Source of the DNA: Oligoflexia bacterium | GTDB lineage: Bacteria; Bdellovibrionota; UBA1018; CAIMNF01 | Length of the DNA: 5,510 nt | NCBI GenBank assembly: GCA_903858975.1 | Contig: CAIOKW010000325.1 | Location: 1-5,510 of the forward strand | Direction: 5' to 3' | In this document: positions 1 to 5,239 of the stretch, in pieces | Layout: the number at the start of each line of letters is the position of its first letter | Numbering within the stretch: position 1 is the first letter of the stretch | Made by a program: the position numbers and the translations under genes | Notes under the pieces: generated by a model | The model's input: the letters and a program-made list of their open reading frames with translations, nothing else | What the model was told of the DNA's origin: nothing | Databases searched by the model: none

Positions 1-246
1 AGCATCCAGCGCATGAGTCACTTTTACGCAATCATCAATACCCACACCCTCTTCGGTGTCGCCGAGTAAATCAATAAACACGCAGAGGCGTTTTTCGCGG
101 TGATTTAAGATTTCAATGGCGACCAACTCATAGCCCATCGGAGCAAGCGTGGTCTCGAGGAAATGGATCAACCGCGCCTCTGGAGTTTTGAGCCCAGTGC
201 TTTCGTGCGTGTTTTCAGATGTCTTCGTCTCGTTAACGCTGATCAT
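1..246 (-). CDS. rimP: Ribosome maturation factor RimP, N-terminal part (runs off left edge)
   Basis: RimP is a cytoplasmic factor needed for maturation of the 30S ribosomal subunit. The 82 visible codons read without a stop to the window edge. They show the family's N-terminal pattern: a helix (residues about 24-34), then PMGYELVAIEI (36-46), a basic turn, the strand LCVFIDLLG (54-62), and GIDDCVKVTHALDA (69-82), matching the usual GYELV / R-VFID / GI-IDDC-KVS--LDA signature. The chosen ATG gives an extra tail of about 22 polar residues compared with typical RimP. A TTG at codon 26, with AGAGG five bases before it, is an alternative start that would remove the tail. No Shine-Dalgarno sequence precedes the ATG; instead a hairpin and T tract end five bases upstream. 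In many bacteria rimP heads the rimP-nusA-infB operon; those genes would lie beyond the left edge. Family call is firm, exact start is not. Confidence 0.9.
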   Translation of the reverse strand, partial: MISVNETKTSENTHESTGLKTPEARLIHFLETTLAPMGYELVAIEILNHREKRLCVFIDLLGDTEEGVGIDDCVKVTHALDA

Positions 247-251
247 AAGTC

Positions 252-283
252 AAAAAAAGAGCGGGGATCTTCCGAACCCGCTC
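252..283 (-). terminator. Intrinsic terminator-like hairpin just before rimP
   Basis: Read on the - strand, GAGCGGG (283-277) pairs perfectly with CCCGCTC (265-259) around an 11-base loop, and is followed at once by seven T (258-252). This is the full form of a Rho-independent terminator. The T tract ends five bases before the rimP ATG (246), so it occupies the place of the ribosome binding site. It is either the 3' end of a short - strand transcript from the intergenic region, or an attenuator controlling entry into rimP and the genes after it. Confidence 0.6.
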
Positions 284-316
284 ATTCAGTAATATTAGTT
301 ATGAGGATCCTCCGAA

Positions 317-345
317 TAGATACCCCAGCTGCCCTCGGATTACAA
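317..345 (-). promoter_or_regulatory. Weak promoter candidate toward rimP
   Basis: On the - strand TTGTAA (345-340) is followed after 17 bases by TATCTA (322-317). The boxes match consensus at 4/6 and 3/6. Transcription would start near 310 and give a leader of about 65 bases containing the hairpin at 259-283. Only the spacing is persuasive. Confidence 0.18.
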
Positions 346-479
346 GGCTTATCCACCAAAGCAGGCTTTTCCTTACGGCGTGCGTTGATATTTGCAATGA
401 AGTTCGTTGATATATTGATTGCTGAGGGGCTGTTTTGTTCAAAATGTCGAATAATTCAGGGTTTTCCTCCTTTTTGATT

Positions 480-507
480 TTAACTTTGTGTAAAAATTCA
501 CTAAACT
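480..507 (+). promoter_or_regulatory. Weak promoter candidate for the exported protein gene
   Basis: TTAACT (480-485) and TAAACT (502-507) are separated by 16 bases and each match the sigma-70 boxes at 4/6. The site lies in an AT-rich stretch 27 bases before the ATG at 535, a sensible distance for a short leader. No better pair is visible in the intergenic region. Confidence 0.3.
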
Positions 508-524
508 AGAGGTAGGTTGAAACT

Positions 525-530
525 AGGGGA
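525..530 (+). promoter_or_regulatory. Ribosome binding site that decides the start at 535
   Basis: AGGGGA ends four bases before the ATG at 535. This favours that ATG over the in-frame TTG at 517. The ATG also places the basic n-region of the signal peptide (MQKKY) right at the N-terminus. A second purine run (508-516) could serve the TTG but lies almost against it. Confidence 0.6.
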
Positions 531-534
531 AACT

Positions 535-3141
535 ATGCAAAAAAAGTATGCTTTTACGTCGTGGGTGACGCTGCTCTCATTTCTTGGAAGTGCTAATGGA
601 TTTGCCCAGGGGCAAGGAAATGTCAGTGGCTTTGACGCCATGATGAATACGATCAAGAGCGCCGTTTTTGTTCCGCAGAGTGCTCAATTCAATCTTCAGA
701 CTCCCCAAAGTCAGATTCAAAGGCAAATGGACCAGTGTGATATGAGCCCGTTTGCTAAATCGATTACCGATACGCTCCAGGACGCTAAAGTAAAGTCGGG
801 AGTTGCGAACCTCATTGCCAACAAATTCTCAAAAGAATCCATTAAAGATCCCTTTAAAGGGAAGGATATCAATACCCAGATCGACAAAAAAACTGGGGTT
901 TTAAATGTGAGTAAGCTCGATGCCTCTTATTGTGACGCAAGTTTGCCTGATCCGAATACTGAAGTGGGGTCTTGTACCAGCGTTTACGGGGGCGATCCGC
1001 CGAGTTCTGAGCAGAAGACGAGTGGGAACAAAAAACTGACCGATCAAATTCAAGCCATTAAGAACTTTAGAGATTTCAAAAAGTGGCAGTCCACCTCGTG
1101 TATTGATAAGGATAAAAAGGCACTAGATGATCAACTGAAGGTTTACCAGTGTAAACAAGGGGTCTTAGCTCAAGCCGTGGCGATGGCCAGCCAGATGATG
1201 CAGACTGCGCTCCAACAAAATCAGGCAGAATTTGGGAAAGCCATCCAATACCAAAACGAGGTAGGGGATCAGATTCGCCAAATTGATGAAATCCTTGGAC
1301 CTGAAGATGAAAAGCTTGCGGGAATGGAGGGTGGAAATCAGTTTAAGGGGCTCTTGGGGGTTCAAAGGGCGCTGACCGCAAAATTGGCTGAAATGAATAC
1401 CAAAGAAAAGGACTTTAAATCCAGGACCGACGACCTACAAAAAAGAACCGACTCAAATGAGCAAAAACTCGATGCGGAACGAATGGGTGAGGTGGGTTCT
1501 TGTATGAGGGGGCAGCGAAGTCTGGGAGTGAATGGAGGCCGCTCGCTCACCTGTTATAAACCCGTGATTTTGACCGCGAAAGATGGAACCCAGCAACCGA
1601 AGCTCGATGTTGCGGGTAAGCAGGTTTATGCCAAGCAGTCTTGCGGACCGATGGAATACGTGCGCTCACAGGTGGCCCAATCCGCGTTCATTACCTCACG
1701 AGGGGTGATGCGCAGTCAGGCAAGGACCGAAGACTCGGAGGCAAATGCGGCACAATTCGATGCCTTTTCGGACGCGATTATGCGGGATCTGGGAGCGGAA
1801 GATGAAAAGCTAGGATCTGGCGACCGACTGGTAACGCGTGAGTCGACTTGGGAGGATATTTCAAAGAAATATTCGGGCGACATGGCTGAACTCAGTCAGA
1901 AAACGGGAATCGATATTCAGCAGCAAATGAACGTCGTGGCTGGTCGTTGCTTCACGGACGCCGATGTTTGGAAAAAGCAGCAAAAGCGTTCGTCTTCTTC
2001 TCGCTACAACACTGAAAAATCGGGAATTCAAAAAGATAAAAACGTACTGACAGGCGAGCTCAATAACGGCCTCTCTGACTTAAATAAGTCTTATGGGGAA
2101 ACCATGGCGGTATTGAGTGGCCAGGCGGTGACGGTTAATCGATACAATTGCACTACTGATGATCCTGCTAAAATGCAGGATTGCTTTGTCCAAATGAAGC
2201 AAAGCGTTTCTGATCTTCTAGAGGGAAATGGAATGTCGGCCACCTCAAAAGTCATCAGTGGGGGAACAATGCCTCCTCCTTATAATATTCCAAGCTTGAC
2301 CGTTCCCTGTAAGGGCGTGAATGGCTGTGTGACGGTGTTTCAAGGGGTAAGAAAAGCTAAAAAAAATCAATTGGTGCTCGCTCAGAAGCAGACGGTTGAT
2401 TTTGTGAACAAGTCCAATGCTCAAATCAAGACCCAGCTTTCGGGCTATGCGGCCTTTATTGGTCAATTGCAAGCCAGCGTAAAAGGGCAATTTGATGGCC
2501 TGAATGGGACTTTGGCAAGCATGGGCGCAAATCCGGTCGATAATCCCAAAAACCTAAGCCCAGAAGCCTTAAAGCAAGGCAAGGGACCGCCTCCGGGGGA
2601 AGCGCCGGGACCGTATGAAAATCCAGAAAAAATGTCGAACGTGCTCTCGGGCATGATCCCGCCGGATGGGCTGATGGACTTCCAAAATAACGGCGTGAAG
2701 GACGTCATGGCTGCAGCAAAGGAGAAGCTCGACAAAAAGGCTGAGGGGTTGAAACAGGCCTTAAGTGACATTAAGGACACGACCAAGGAGCTTCTGGCTT
2801 TGCAAACGTCCTGCGTGGCGAATAAAGATCGGGTCGGGCAAGCCGACTGTTCGAGCGATTGCTTAGACCGAGTGAAGGCCTGTAACTCAGATGCGAGTGG
2901 TTATGATGCACTCTCGAGCGTCATTAATGGTCTTCTTTCTCCCGATAAAGTGGGATCAGCTCAGGCCACAGCAAACGCGACTAAAATCGCGGGCGCCAAT
3001 GTTTTTCTTGATTCCATGAATTTGAGCGGCAGTGATTGTAACGATGTGAGAAAGGCATGCCGAAGCTGCTCTGTGGACAAGGTCCAAAAATATAATGACC
3101 AGCTCTCAACCCTGAATTCAAATTCGGGAACTGGGAACTAA
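535..3141 (+). CDS. Large secreted cysteine-rich protein of unknown function (868 aa)
   Basis: I do not recognise the family. The N-terminus is a convincing Sec signal peptide: MQKKY, a hydrophobic core (about residues 6-19), and a likely cut after GFA near residue 24. There is no later membrane span, so it should be periplasmic, surface or secreted. The mature part holds 20 cysteines, an even number consistent with disulfides. Residues about 185-320 are rich in Gln, Glu, Lys and Asp with long helical, coiled-coil-like stretches; another helical stretch is near 725-755. A Pro/Gly-rich linker is near 684-698. The C-terminus has clustered cysteines with two CxDxxKAC motifs (776-783 and 835-842). 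Residues about 432-465 faintly resemble a LysM repeat. The gene has its own RBS and is followed by a hairpin, so it is probably a single-gene unit, divergent from rimP. Codon use looks native. The reading frame is secure; function is unknown. Confidence 0.88.
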   Translation: MQKKYAFTSWVTLLSFLGSANGFAQGQGNVSGFDAMMNTIKSAVFVPQSAQFNLQTPQSQIQRQMDQCDMSPFAKSITDTLQDAKVKSGVANLIANKFSKESIKDPFKGKDINTQIDKKTGVLNVSKLDASYCDASLPDPNTEVGSCTSVYGGDPPSSEQKTSGNKKLTDQIQAIKNFRDFKKWQSTSCIDKDKKALDDQLKVYQCKQGVLAQAVAMASQMMQTALQQNQAEFGKAIQYQNEVGDQIRQIDEILGPEDEKLAGMEGGNQFKGLLGVQRALTAKLAEMNTKEKDFKSRTDDLQKRTDSNEQKLDAERMGEVGSCMRGQRSLGVNGGRSLTCYKPVILTAKDGTQQPKLDVAGKQVYAKQSCGPMEYVRSQVAQSAFITSRGVMRSQARTEDSEANAAQFDAFSDAIMRDLGAEDEKLGSGDRLVTRESTWEDISKKYSGDMAELSQKTGIDIQQQMNVVAGRCFTDADVWKKQQKRSSSSRYNTEKSGIQKDKNVLTGELNNGLSDLNKSYGETMAVLSGQAVTVNRYNCTTDDPAKMQDCFVQMKQSVSDLLEGNGMSATSKVISGGTMPPPYNIPSLTVPCKGVNGCVTVFQGVRKAKKNQLVLAQKQTVDFVNKSNAQIKTQLSGYAAFIGQLQASVKGQFDGLNGTLASMGANPVDNPKNLSPEALKQGKGPPPGEAPGPYENPEKMSNVLSGMIPPDGLMDFQNNGVKDVMAAAKEKLDKKAEGLKQALSDIKDTTKELLALQTSCVANKDRVGQADCSSDCLDRVKACNSDASGYDALSSVINGLLSPDKVGSAQATANATKIAGANVFLDSMNLSGSDCNDVRKACRSCSVDKVQKYNDQLSTLNSNSGTGN

Positions 3142-3162
3142 AACCTTTAATGGATGAGCGAT

Positions 3163-3199
3163 GGGTGTCGAAAGGGCGGGCTTTCCCCCCTTGACACCC
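3163..3199 (+). terminator. Long hairpin after the exported protein gene, without T tract
   Basis: GGGTGTC (3163-3169) pairs perfectly with GACACCC (3193-3199). Inside it, AAGGG (3172-3176) can pair with CCCTT (3188-3192), giving a 12-bp stem with a two-base bulge; GAAAG/CTTTC is an alternative inner pairing. It starts 22 bases after the stop codon, where a terminator is expected, but no T run follows. It also contains the TTGACA proposed as the -35 box of infC. Confidence 0.4.
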
Positions 3200-3219
3200 C
3201 TCTGCGGTCTCGGTAAACC
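3191..3219 (+). promoter_or_regulatory. Candidate sigma-70 promoter for infC
   Basis: A perfect -35 box TTGACA (3191-3196) is followed after exactly 17 bases by TAAACC (3214-3219), a 3/6 match to the -10 box. Transcription would start near 3226, about 23 bases before the infC ATG, and the leader would begin with the palindrome at 3229-3244. The -35 box lies in the 3' arm of the preceding hairpin, so the match could partly be a by-product of that structure. Confidence 0.4.
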
Positions 3220-3228
3220 TAATAGAGC

Positions 3229-3244
3229 ACGGGGATATCCCCGT
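3229..3244 (+). repeat. Perfect 16-bp palindrome immediately before infC
   Basis: ACGGGGATATCCCCGT reads the same on both strands and ends four bases before the infC ATG. As DNA it could be an operator just downstream of the candidate promoter. As RNA it could fold into a short GC-rich hairpin (CGGGG/CCCCG) with a small loop, over the place where a ribosome binding site should be. No purine-rich Shine-Dalgarno sequence is present apart from the GGGG inside it. Confidence 0.5.
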
Positions 3245-3248
3245 AGAA

Positions 3249-3950
3249 ATGGAAAACACACACACTCACATGGCATTTAAAACCAATAATTCAGCACCCC
3301 CAACGGGCGGTGTGATCATTACCCCGAACACTTCAGGGACAGCTCCACGTCCCACCACCACATTTCAGCCTCGTCCCGCGACGAGCAGACCTTTTCCCTC
3401 CCGGGATCGAAATTTCAATCGAGAAGAAAAAGACGATGTCCGACTCAATGAACGGATTCGTGTTCCTCAAGTTCGCTTAATTGATGAAAATGGCGGACAG
3501 GTGGGTATCGTTCCGACCCAACAAGCTTTGCAAATGGCTCGCGAAAAAGGCCTCGATTTGATGGAAGTAGCTGCGGGCGCAAACCCACCGGTTTGTAAGA
3601 TTTGCGACTACGGTAAGTTCAAATACGAAAAGAAAAAGAAAGAAGCCCAAGCTCGTAAAAATCAAGTTGTGGTGAAGGTGAAGGAAGTTCAACTTCGTCC
3701 CAATACTGATGAGCACGATCTGGATTATAAGATTAAGAACTCACATGAATTCCTTTCTGAAGGCGATAAAGTGAAGTTCACGATTCTCTTCCGCGGCCGT
3801 GAAATCGCACACACTGAGCCCGGTTTCAGAATGTGTAAAGAGGTCATTGAGAAGCTTTCAGATGTGGGCATTGTTGAAATGCACCCAAAACTCGAAGGCA
3901 AGAAGCTCATGATGATCTTGGGACCGAACCCTCAGGCTAAAAAGAAGTAA
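3249..3950 (+). CDS. infC: Translation initiation factor IF-3
   Basis: IF3 binds the 30S subunit, blocks premature 50S joining and checks the start codon and initiator tRNA. The IF3 N-domain begins at NERIRVPQVRLIDENG (67-82) and contains the family signature around PPVCKICDYGKFKYE (113-127). A Lys-rich linker follows (about 127-140), and the C-domain starts at KEVQLRP (145-151) and includes the conserved FRGREIAHTEPG stretch and the GPNPQ end. The core of about 167 residues is the normal size. The oddity is a 60-66 residue N-terminal tail rich in Pro, Thr, Arg and Ser. The ATG at 3249 and the in-frame ATG at 3270 (MAFKTNN) are both possible starts and neither has a clear ribosome binding site, so the tail may be 7 residues shorter. 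The gene is followed after about 25 bases by an intrinsic terminator, so it may be transcribed largely alone. No thrS precedes it, unlike E. coli. Confidence 0.96.
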   Translation: MENTHTHMAFKTNNSAPPTGGVIITPNTSGTAPRPTTTFQPRPATSRPFPSRDRNFNREEKDDVRLNERIRVPQVRLIDENGGQVGIVPTQQALQMAREKGLDLMEVAAGANPPVCKICDYGKFKYEKKKKEAQARKNQVVVKVKEVQLRPNTDEHDLDYKIKNSHEFLSEGDKVKFTILFRGREIAHTEPGFRMCKEVIEKLSDVGIVEMHPKLEGKKLMMILGPNPQAKKK

Positions 3951-3975
3951 GTTCGTTTCACTGAAAAATAAGATT

Positions 3976-4016
3976 GAGGGAGGAAAATCCTTAGGGTTTC
4001 CTCCCTTTTTTATTTT
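3976..4016 (+). terminator. Intrinsic terminator after infC
   Basis: GGGAGGAAA (3978-3986) pairs perfectly over 9 bp with TTTCCTCCC (3997-4005) around a 10-base loop. Two more pairs are possible outward, and the stem is followed by T6, A, T4. This is a classical Rho-independent terminator. It separates infC from the downstream ribosomal protein genes and ends only about 12 bases before the next start codon, so it could also work as a read-through attenuator. Confidence 0.88.
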
Positions 4017-4027
4017 AGAGTGTGAAT

Positions 4028-4501
4028 ATGACACCTTCACCCACACCTCATTTGAGTCCAAGCCCCGCGTTTGACCCGTCCGTCCGTCATGAATTAAAGG
4101 TCTCGAAGGACGCCGAGGAGTGGTTAAAAGAAGTGGGACCAACGATTTTTAAGAACTACGAAGACATCCAAAAACTCTGGAACCATCCGATGACCCAATT
4201 CAGTGTAACGCTAGGGCGGGACGCAGAATTTAAAGCAGGGATCACCCAAATGGCCGAAAGTCATGCGGGAGCTCGATTTTACGGGTACGAGGCGCTCCTG
4301 ATTCTCCTTTTGTGGATCTTTCGGGCTTGGCGCCTGACGAAGGTCAATACCATTCTGACCCGGATGTGGACCCAGGCCTGGGTGGGGTTTTGCTATTGGA
4401 TTTGCGCTTTATTCCTCGTTCCGAGCCTTGTTTGGGGTGAATCTTACCGGACGACGATTACTCACCTAATTCGGGCGGGTTTTAGACATTTTTTTGCATG
4501 A
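4028..4501 (+). CDS. Small hypothetical protein with two predicted membrane segments
   Basis: I do not recognise this 157-residue protein. It has a Pro/Ser/Thr-rich N-terminus (residues 2-17), a charged, probably helical soluble part (about 20-80), and two hydrophobic stretches: about 84-100 (FYGYEALLILLLWIFRAW) and about 117-137. A short basic loop lies between them, and the short tail ends in RHFFA. This suggests an inner-membrane hairpin with a cytoplasmic N-domain. ATG 4028 is preferred over GTG 4022 because AGAG (4017-4020) lies seven bases before it. There is no room for a promoter between the infC terminator and this start, so expression would need read-through or a promoter inside infC. 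It sits between infC and rpmI, normally adjacent genes. The frame is open for 474 bases and codon use looks ordinary, so it is probably real; function unknown. Confidence 0.7.
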   Translation: MTPSPTPHLSPSPAFDPSVRHELKVSKDAEEWLKEVGPTIFKNYEDIQKLWNHPMTQFSVTLGRDAEFKAGITQMAESHAGARFYGYEALLILLLWIFRAWRLTKVNTILTRMWTQAWVGFCYWICALFLVPSLVWGESYRTTITHLIRAGFRHFFA

Positions 4502-4511
4502 AAATTCATCC

Positions 4512-4540
4512 TTGATCATTTTGGTAAATTCCAGTAAGTT
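4512..4540 (+). promoter_or_regulatory. Weak promoter candidate for rpmI-rplT
   Basis: TTGATC (4512-4517) and TAAGTT (4535-4540) are 17 bases apart, matching consensus at 4/6 and 3/6. Initiation would be near 4547, only a few bases before the rpmI ATG at 4551, so the message would be almost leaderless. That agrees with the lack of a Shine-Dalgarno sequence there, but the match is weak. Confidence 0.22.
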
Positions 4541-4550
4541 CAATTTCTCT

Positions 4551-4748
4551 ATGAAACTGAAAACTAAAAAAGCAGCTGCTAAGCGTTTTAGCTTCTCTGC
4601 TACCGGAAAAGTTAAATTTGGTCATGCGGGTCGCCGCCACTTGTTAAGCAAGAAATCCAACGTAAAGATGCTCGGTATCCGCGCAGATGGTTACATGACG
4701 GATGGCGATGCTAAGCATGTTCGGAAATGTATGCCTTACGGCAAGTAA
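4551..4748 (+). CDS. rpmI: 50S ribosomal protein L35
   Basis: L35 is a small, very basic protein of the large ribosomal subunit. The 65-residue product has the family pattern in order: MKLKTKKAAAKRF at the N-terminus, then TGKVKFGHAGRRHLLSKKS (about residues 17-35), and a C-terminal DAKHVRKCMPYGK, the usual position of the D-A-K-R-V-K motif. Length is normal. The ATG at 4551 is chosen because homologues begin with M-K-x-K-T-K; an in-frame ATG at 4494 would add a non-conserved hydrophobic stretch and overlap the end of the preceding gene. There is no clear ribosome binding site before 4551 (the 20 bases upstream are pyrimidine-rich), which is unusual for a ribosomal protein gene. It is followed after 47 bases by rplT and is surely co-transcribed with it. 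Confidence 0.96.
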   Translation: MKLKTKKAAAKRFSFSATGKVKFGHAGRRHLLSKKSNVKMLGIRADGYMTDGDAKHVRKCMPYGK

Positions 4749-4795
4749 GCCGTCGTTTCAAAAAAATTAGCCAGAATTAAGAATTAGGAGAAAAC

Positions 4796-5158
4796 ATGCC
4801 TCGCGCAAAACGTGGATTTAAACGCCGTCGTCGTCATAATAAACTTCGCAATAAAGCAGAAGGATTCGTATTAGGCTTAGGAAGCCAGATTCGCAGAACT
4901 GCGGAAGCCGTAGACCGTGCAGGTGTATATGCTTTCCGTGATCGTCGCGTGAAAAAACGTGATTTCCGCGGTCTTTGGATTGCTCGTCTTTCTGCAGCTA
5001 CTGCAGGCAACGACCTGAGCTACAGCCGTTTCATCGGAGCTCTTAAAAAAGCTCAAATCAATCTTAACCGCAAAATGCTTTCTGAGATCGCAATTCACGA
5101 TCCAAAAGCTTTCGAAGCAATTGTGACTAAAGTTCGCTCACTTGCTCCAGCTGTTTAA
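4796..5158 (+). CDS. rplT: 50S ribosomal protein L20
   Basis: L20 binds 23S rRNA early in 50S assembly, and in some bacteria it represses its own operon by binding the mRNA. The 120-residue product is full length and typical. It has an Arg/Lys-rich N-terminal extension (MPRAKRGFKRRRRHNKLRNKAEGF in pattern, residues 1-24), then the helical region with RDRRVKKRDFRGLWIARLSAA (about 48-68), and the conserved segment SYSRFIGALKKAQINLNRKMLSEIAIHDP (about 76-105, given in parts here: YSRFIGALKKA and NRKMLSEIA). AGGAG (4786-4790) lies five bases before the ATG and is the clearest ribosome binding site in the cluster. The codon use is biased as expected for a highly expressed gene. It follows rpmI and is followed by a hairpin and pheS. 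Confidence 0.98.
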   Translation: MPRAKRGFKRRRRHNKLRNKAEGFVLGLGSQIRRTAEAVDRAGVYAFRDRRVKKRDFRGLWIARLSAATAGNDLSYSRFIGALKKAQINLNRKMLSEIAIHDPKAFEAIVTKVRSLAPAV

Positions 5159-5191
5159 GACATAATTATTCGCTTTTATTTCATTTTTTTT

Positions 5192-5225
5192 ACAAAGGCT
5201 CCTTCAATTTGAAGAGAGCCTTTGT
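5192..5225 (+). terminator. Hairpin between rplT and pheS (terminator or attenuator)
   Basis: ACAAAGGCTC (5192-5201) pairs perfectly over 10 bp with GAGCCTTTGT (5216-5225). The stem continues inward, past one bulged A (5215), with CTTC/GAAG (5202-5205 and 5211-5214), leaving the loop AATTT. The bases after it are T-rich (TATTTTCATT) but not a pure T tract. It can end the rpmI-rplT message, with partial read-through into pheS, whose ATG is 15 bases further on. An eight-T run lies before the stem (5184-5191), not after it, which is unusual. Confidence 0.65.
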
Positions 5226-5239
5226 TATTTTCATTACAC

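Noticed and set aside
303..312. A 10-bp perfect palindrome GAGGATCCTC in the intergenic region
   Set aside because: Palindromes of this length occur by chance; there is no second copy and no clear position relative to a trusted promoter.
284..345. A tRNA gene on the - strand before rimP, as in the E. coli metY-rimP arrangement; a CTCATAA like a Met anticodon loop and a GGTTCGGA like a T loop are present
   Set aside because: The bases around CTCATAA do not form an anticodon stem, the T-loop-like bases belong to the terminator loop with the wrong spacing, and no acceptor stem could be found.
163..477. A 104-codon + strand open frame across the rimP start and the intergenic region
   Set aside because: It overlaps the confident antisense rimP coding sequence, has no ribosome binding site and resembles no known protein; its continuation from ATG 301 also lacks an RBS.
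1165..1550. Two - strand open frames of 66 and 62 codons inside the exported protein gene
   Set aside because: They are antisense to a long gene with signal peptide and RBS, without recognisable products or translation signals.
2245..2786. Two overlapping - strand open frames of 81 and 107 codons inside the exported protein gene
   Set aside because: Antisense shadows; the Gly/Pro-rich part is just the complement of the proline-rich linker of the real protein.
2981..3265. A - strand open frame of 94 codons across the hairpin and the infC start
   Set aside because: It covers the structured intergenic region and the ends of two trusted genes, has no RBS and no known similarity.
3477..4142. - strand open frames antisense to infC and its terminator
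   Set aside because: They lie opposite the conserved IF3 sequence and read through the terminator; they are antisense shadows.
4494..4550. An upstream ATG extending L35 by 19 residues and overlapping the preceding gene
   Set aside because: The added residues are hydrophobic and unlike any L35; the family begins at M-K-x-K-T-K, which is the ATG at 4551.
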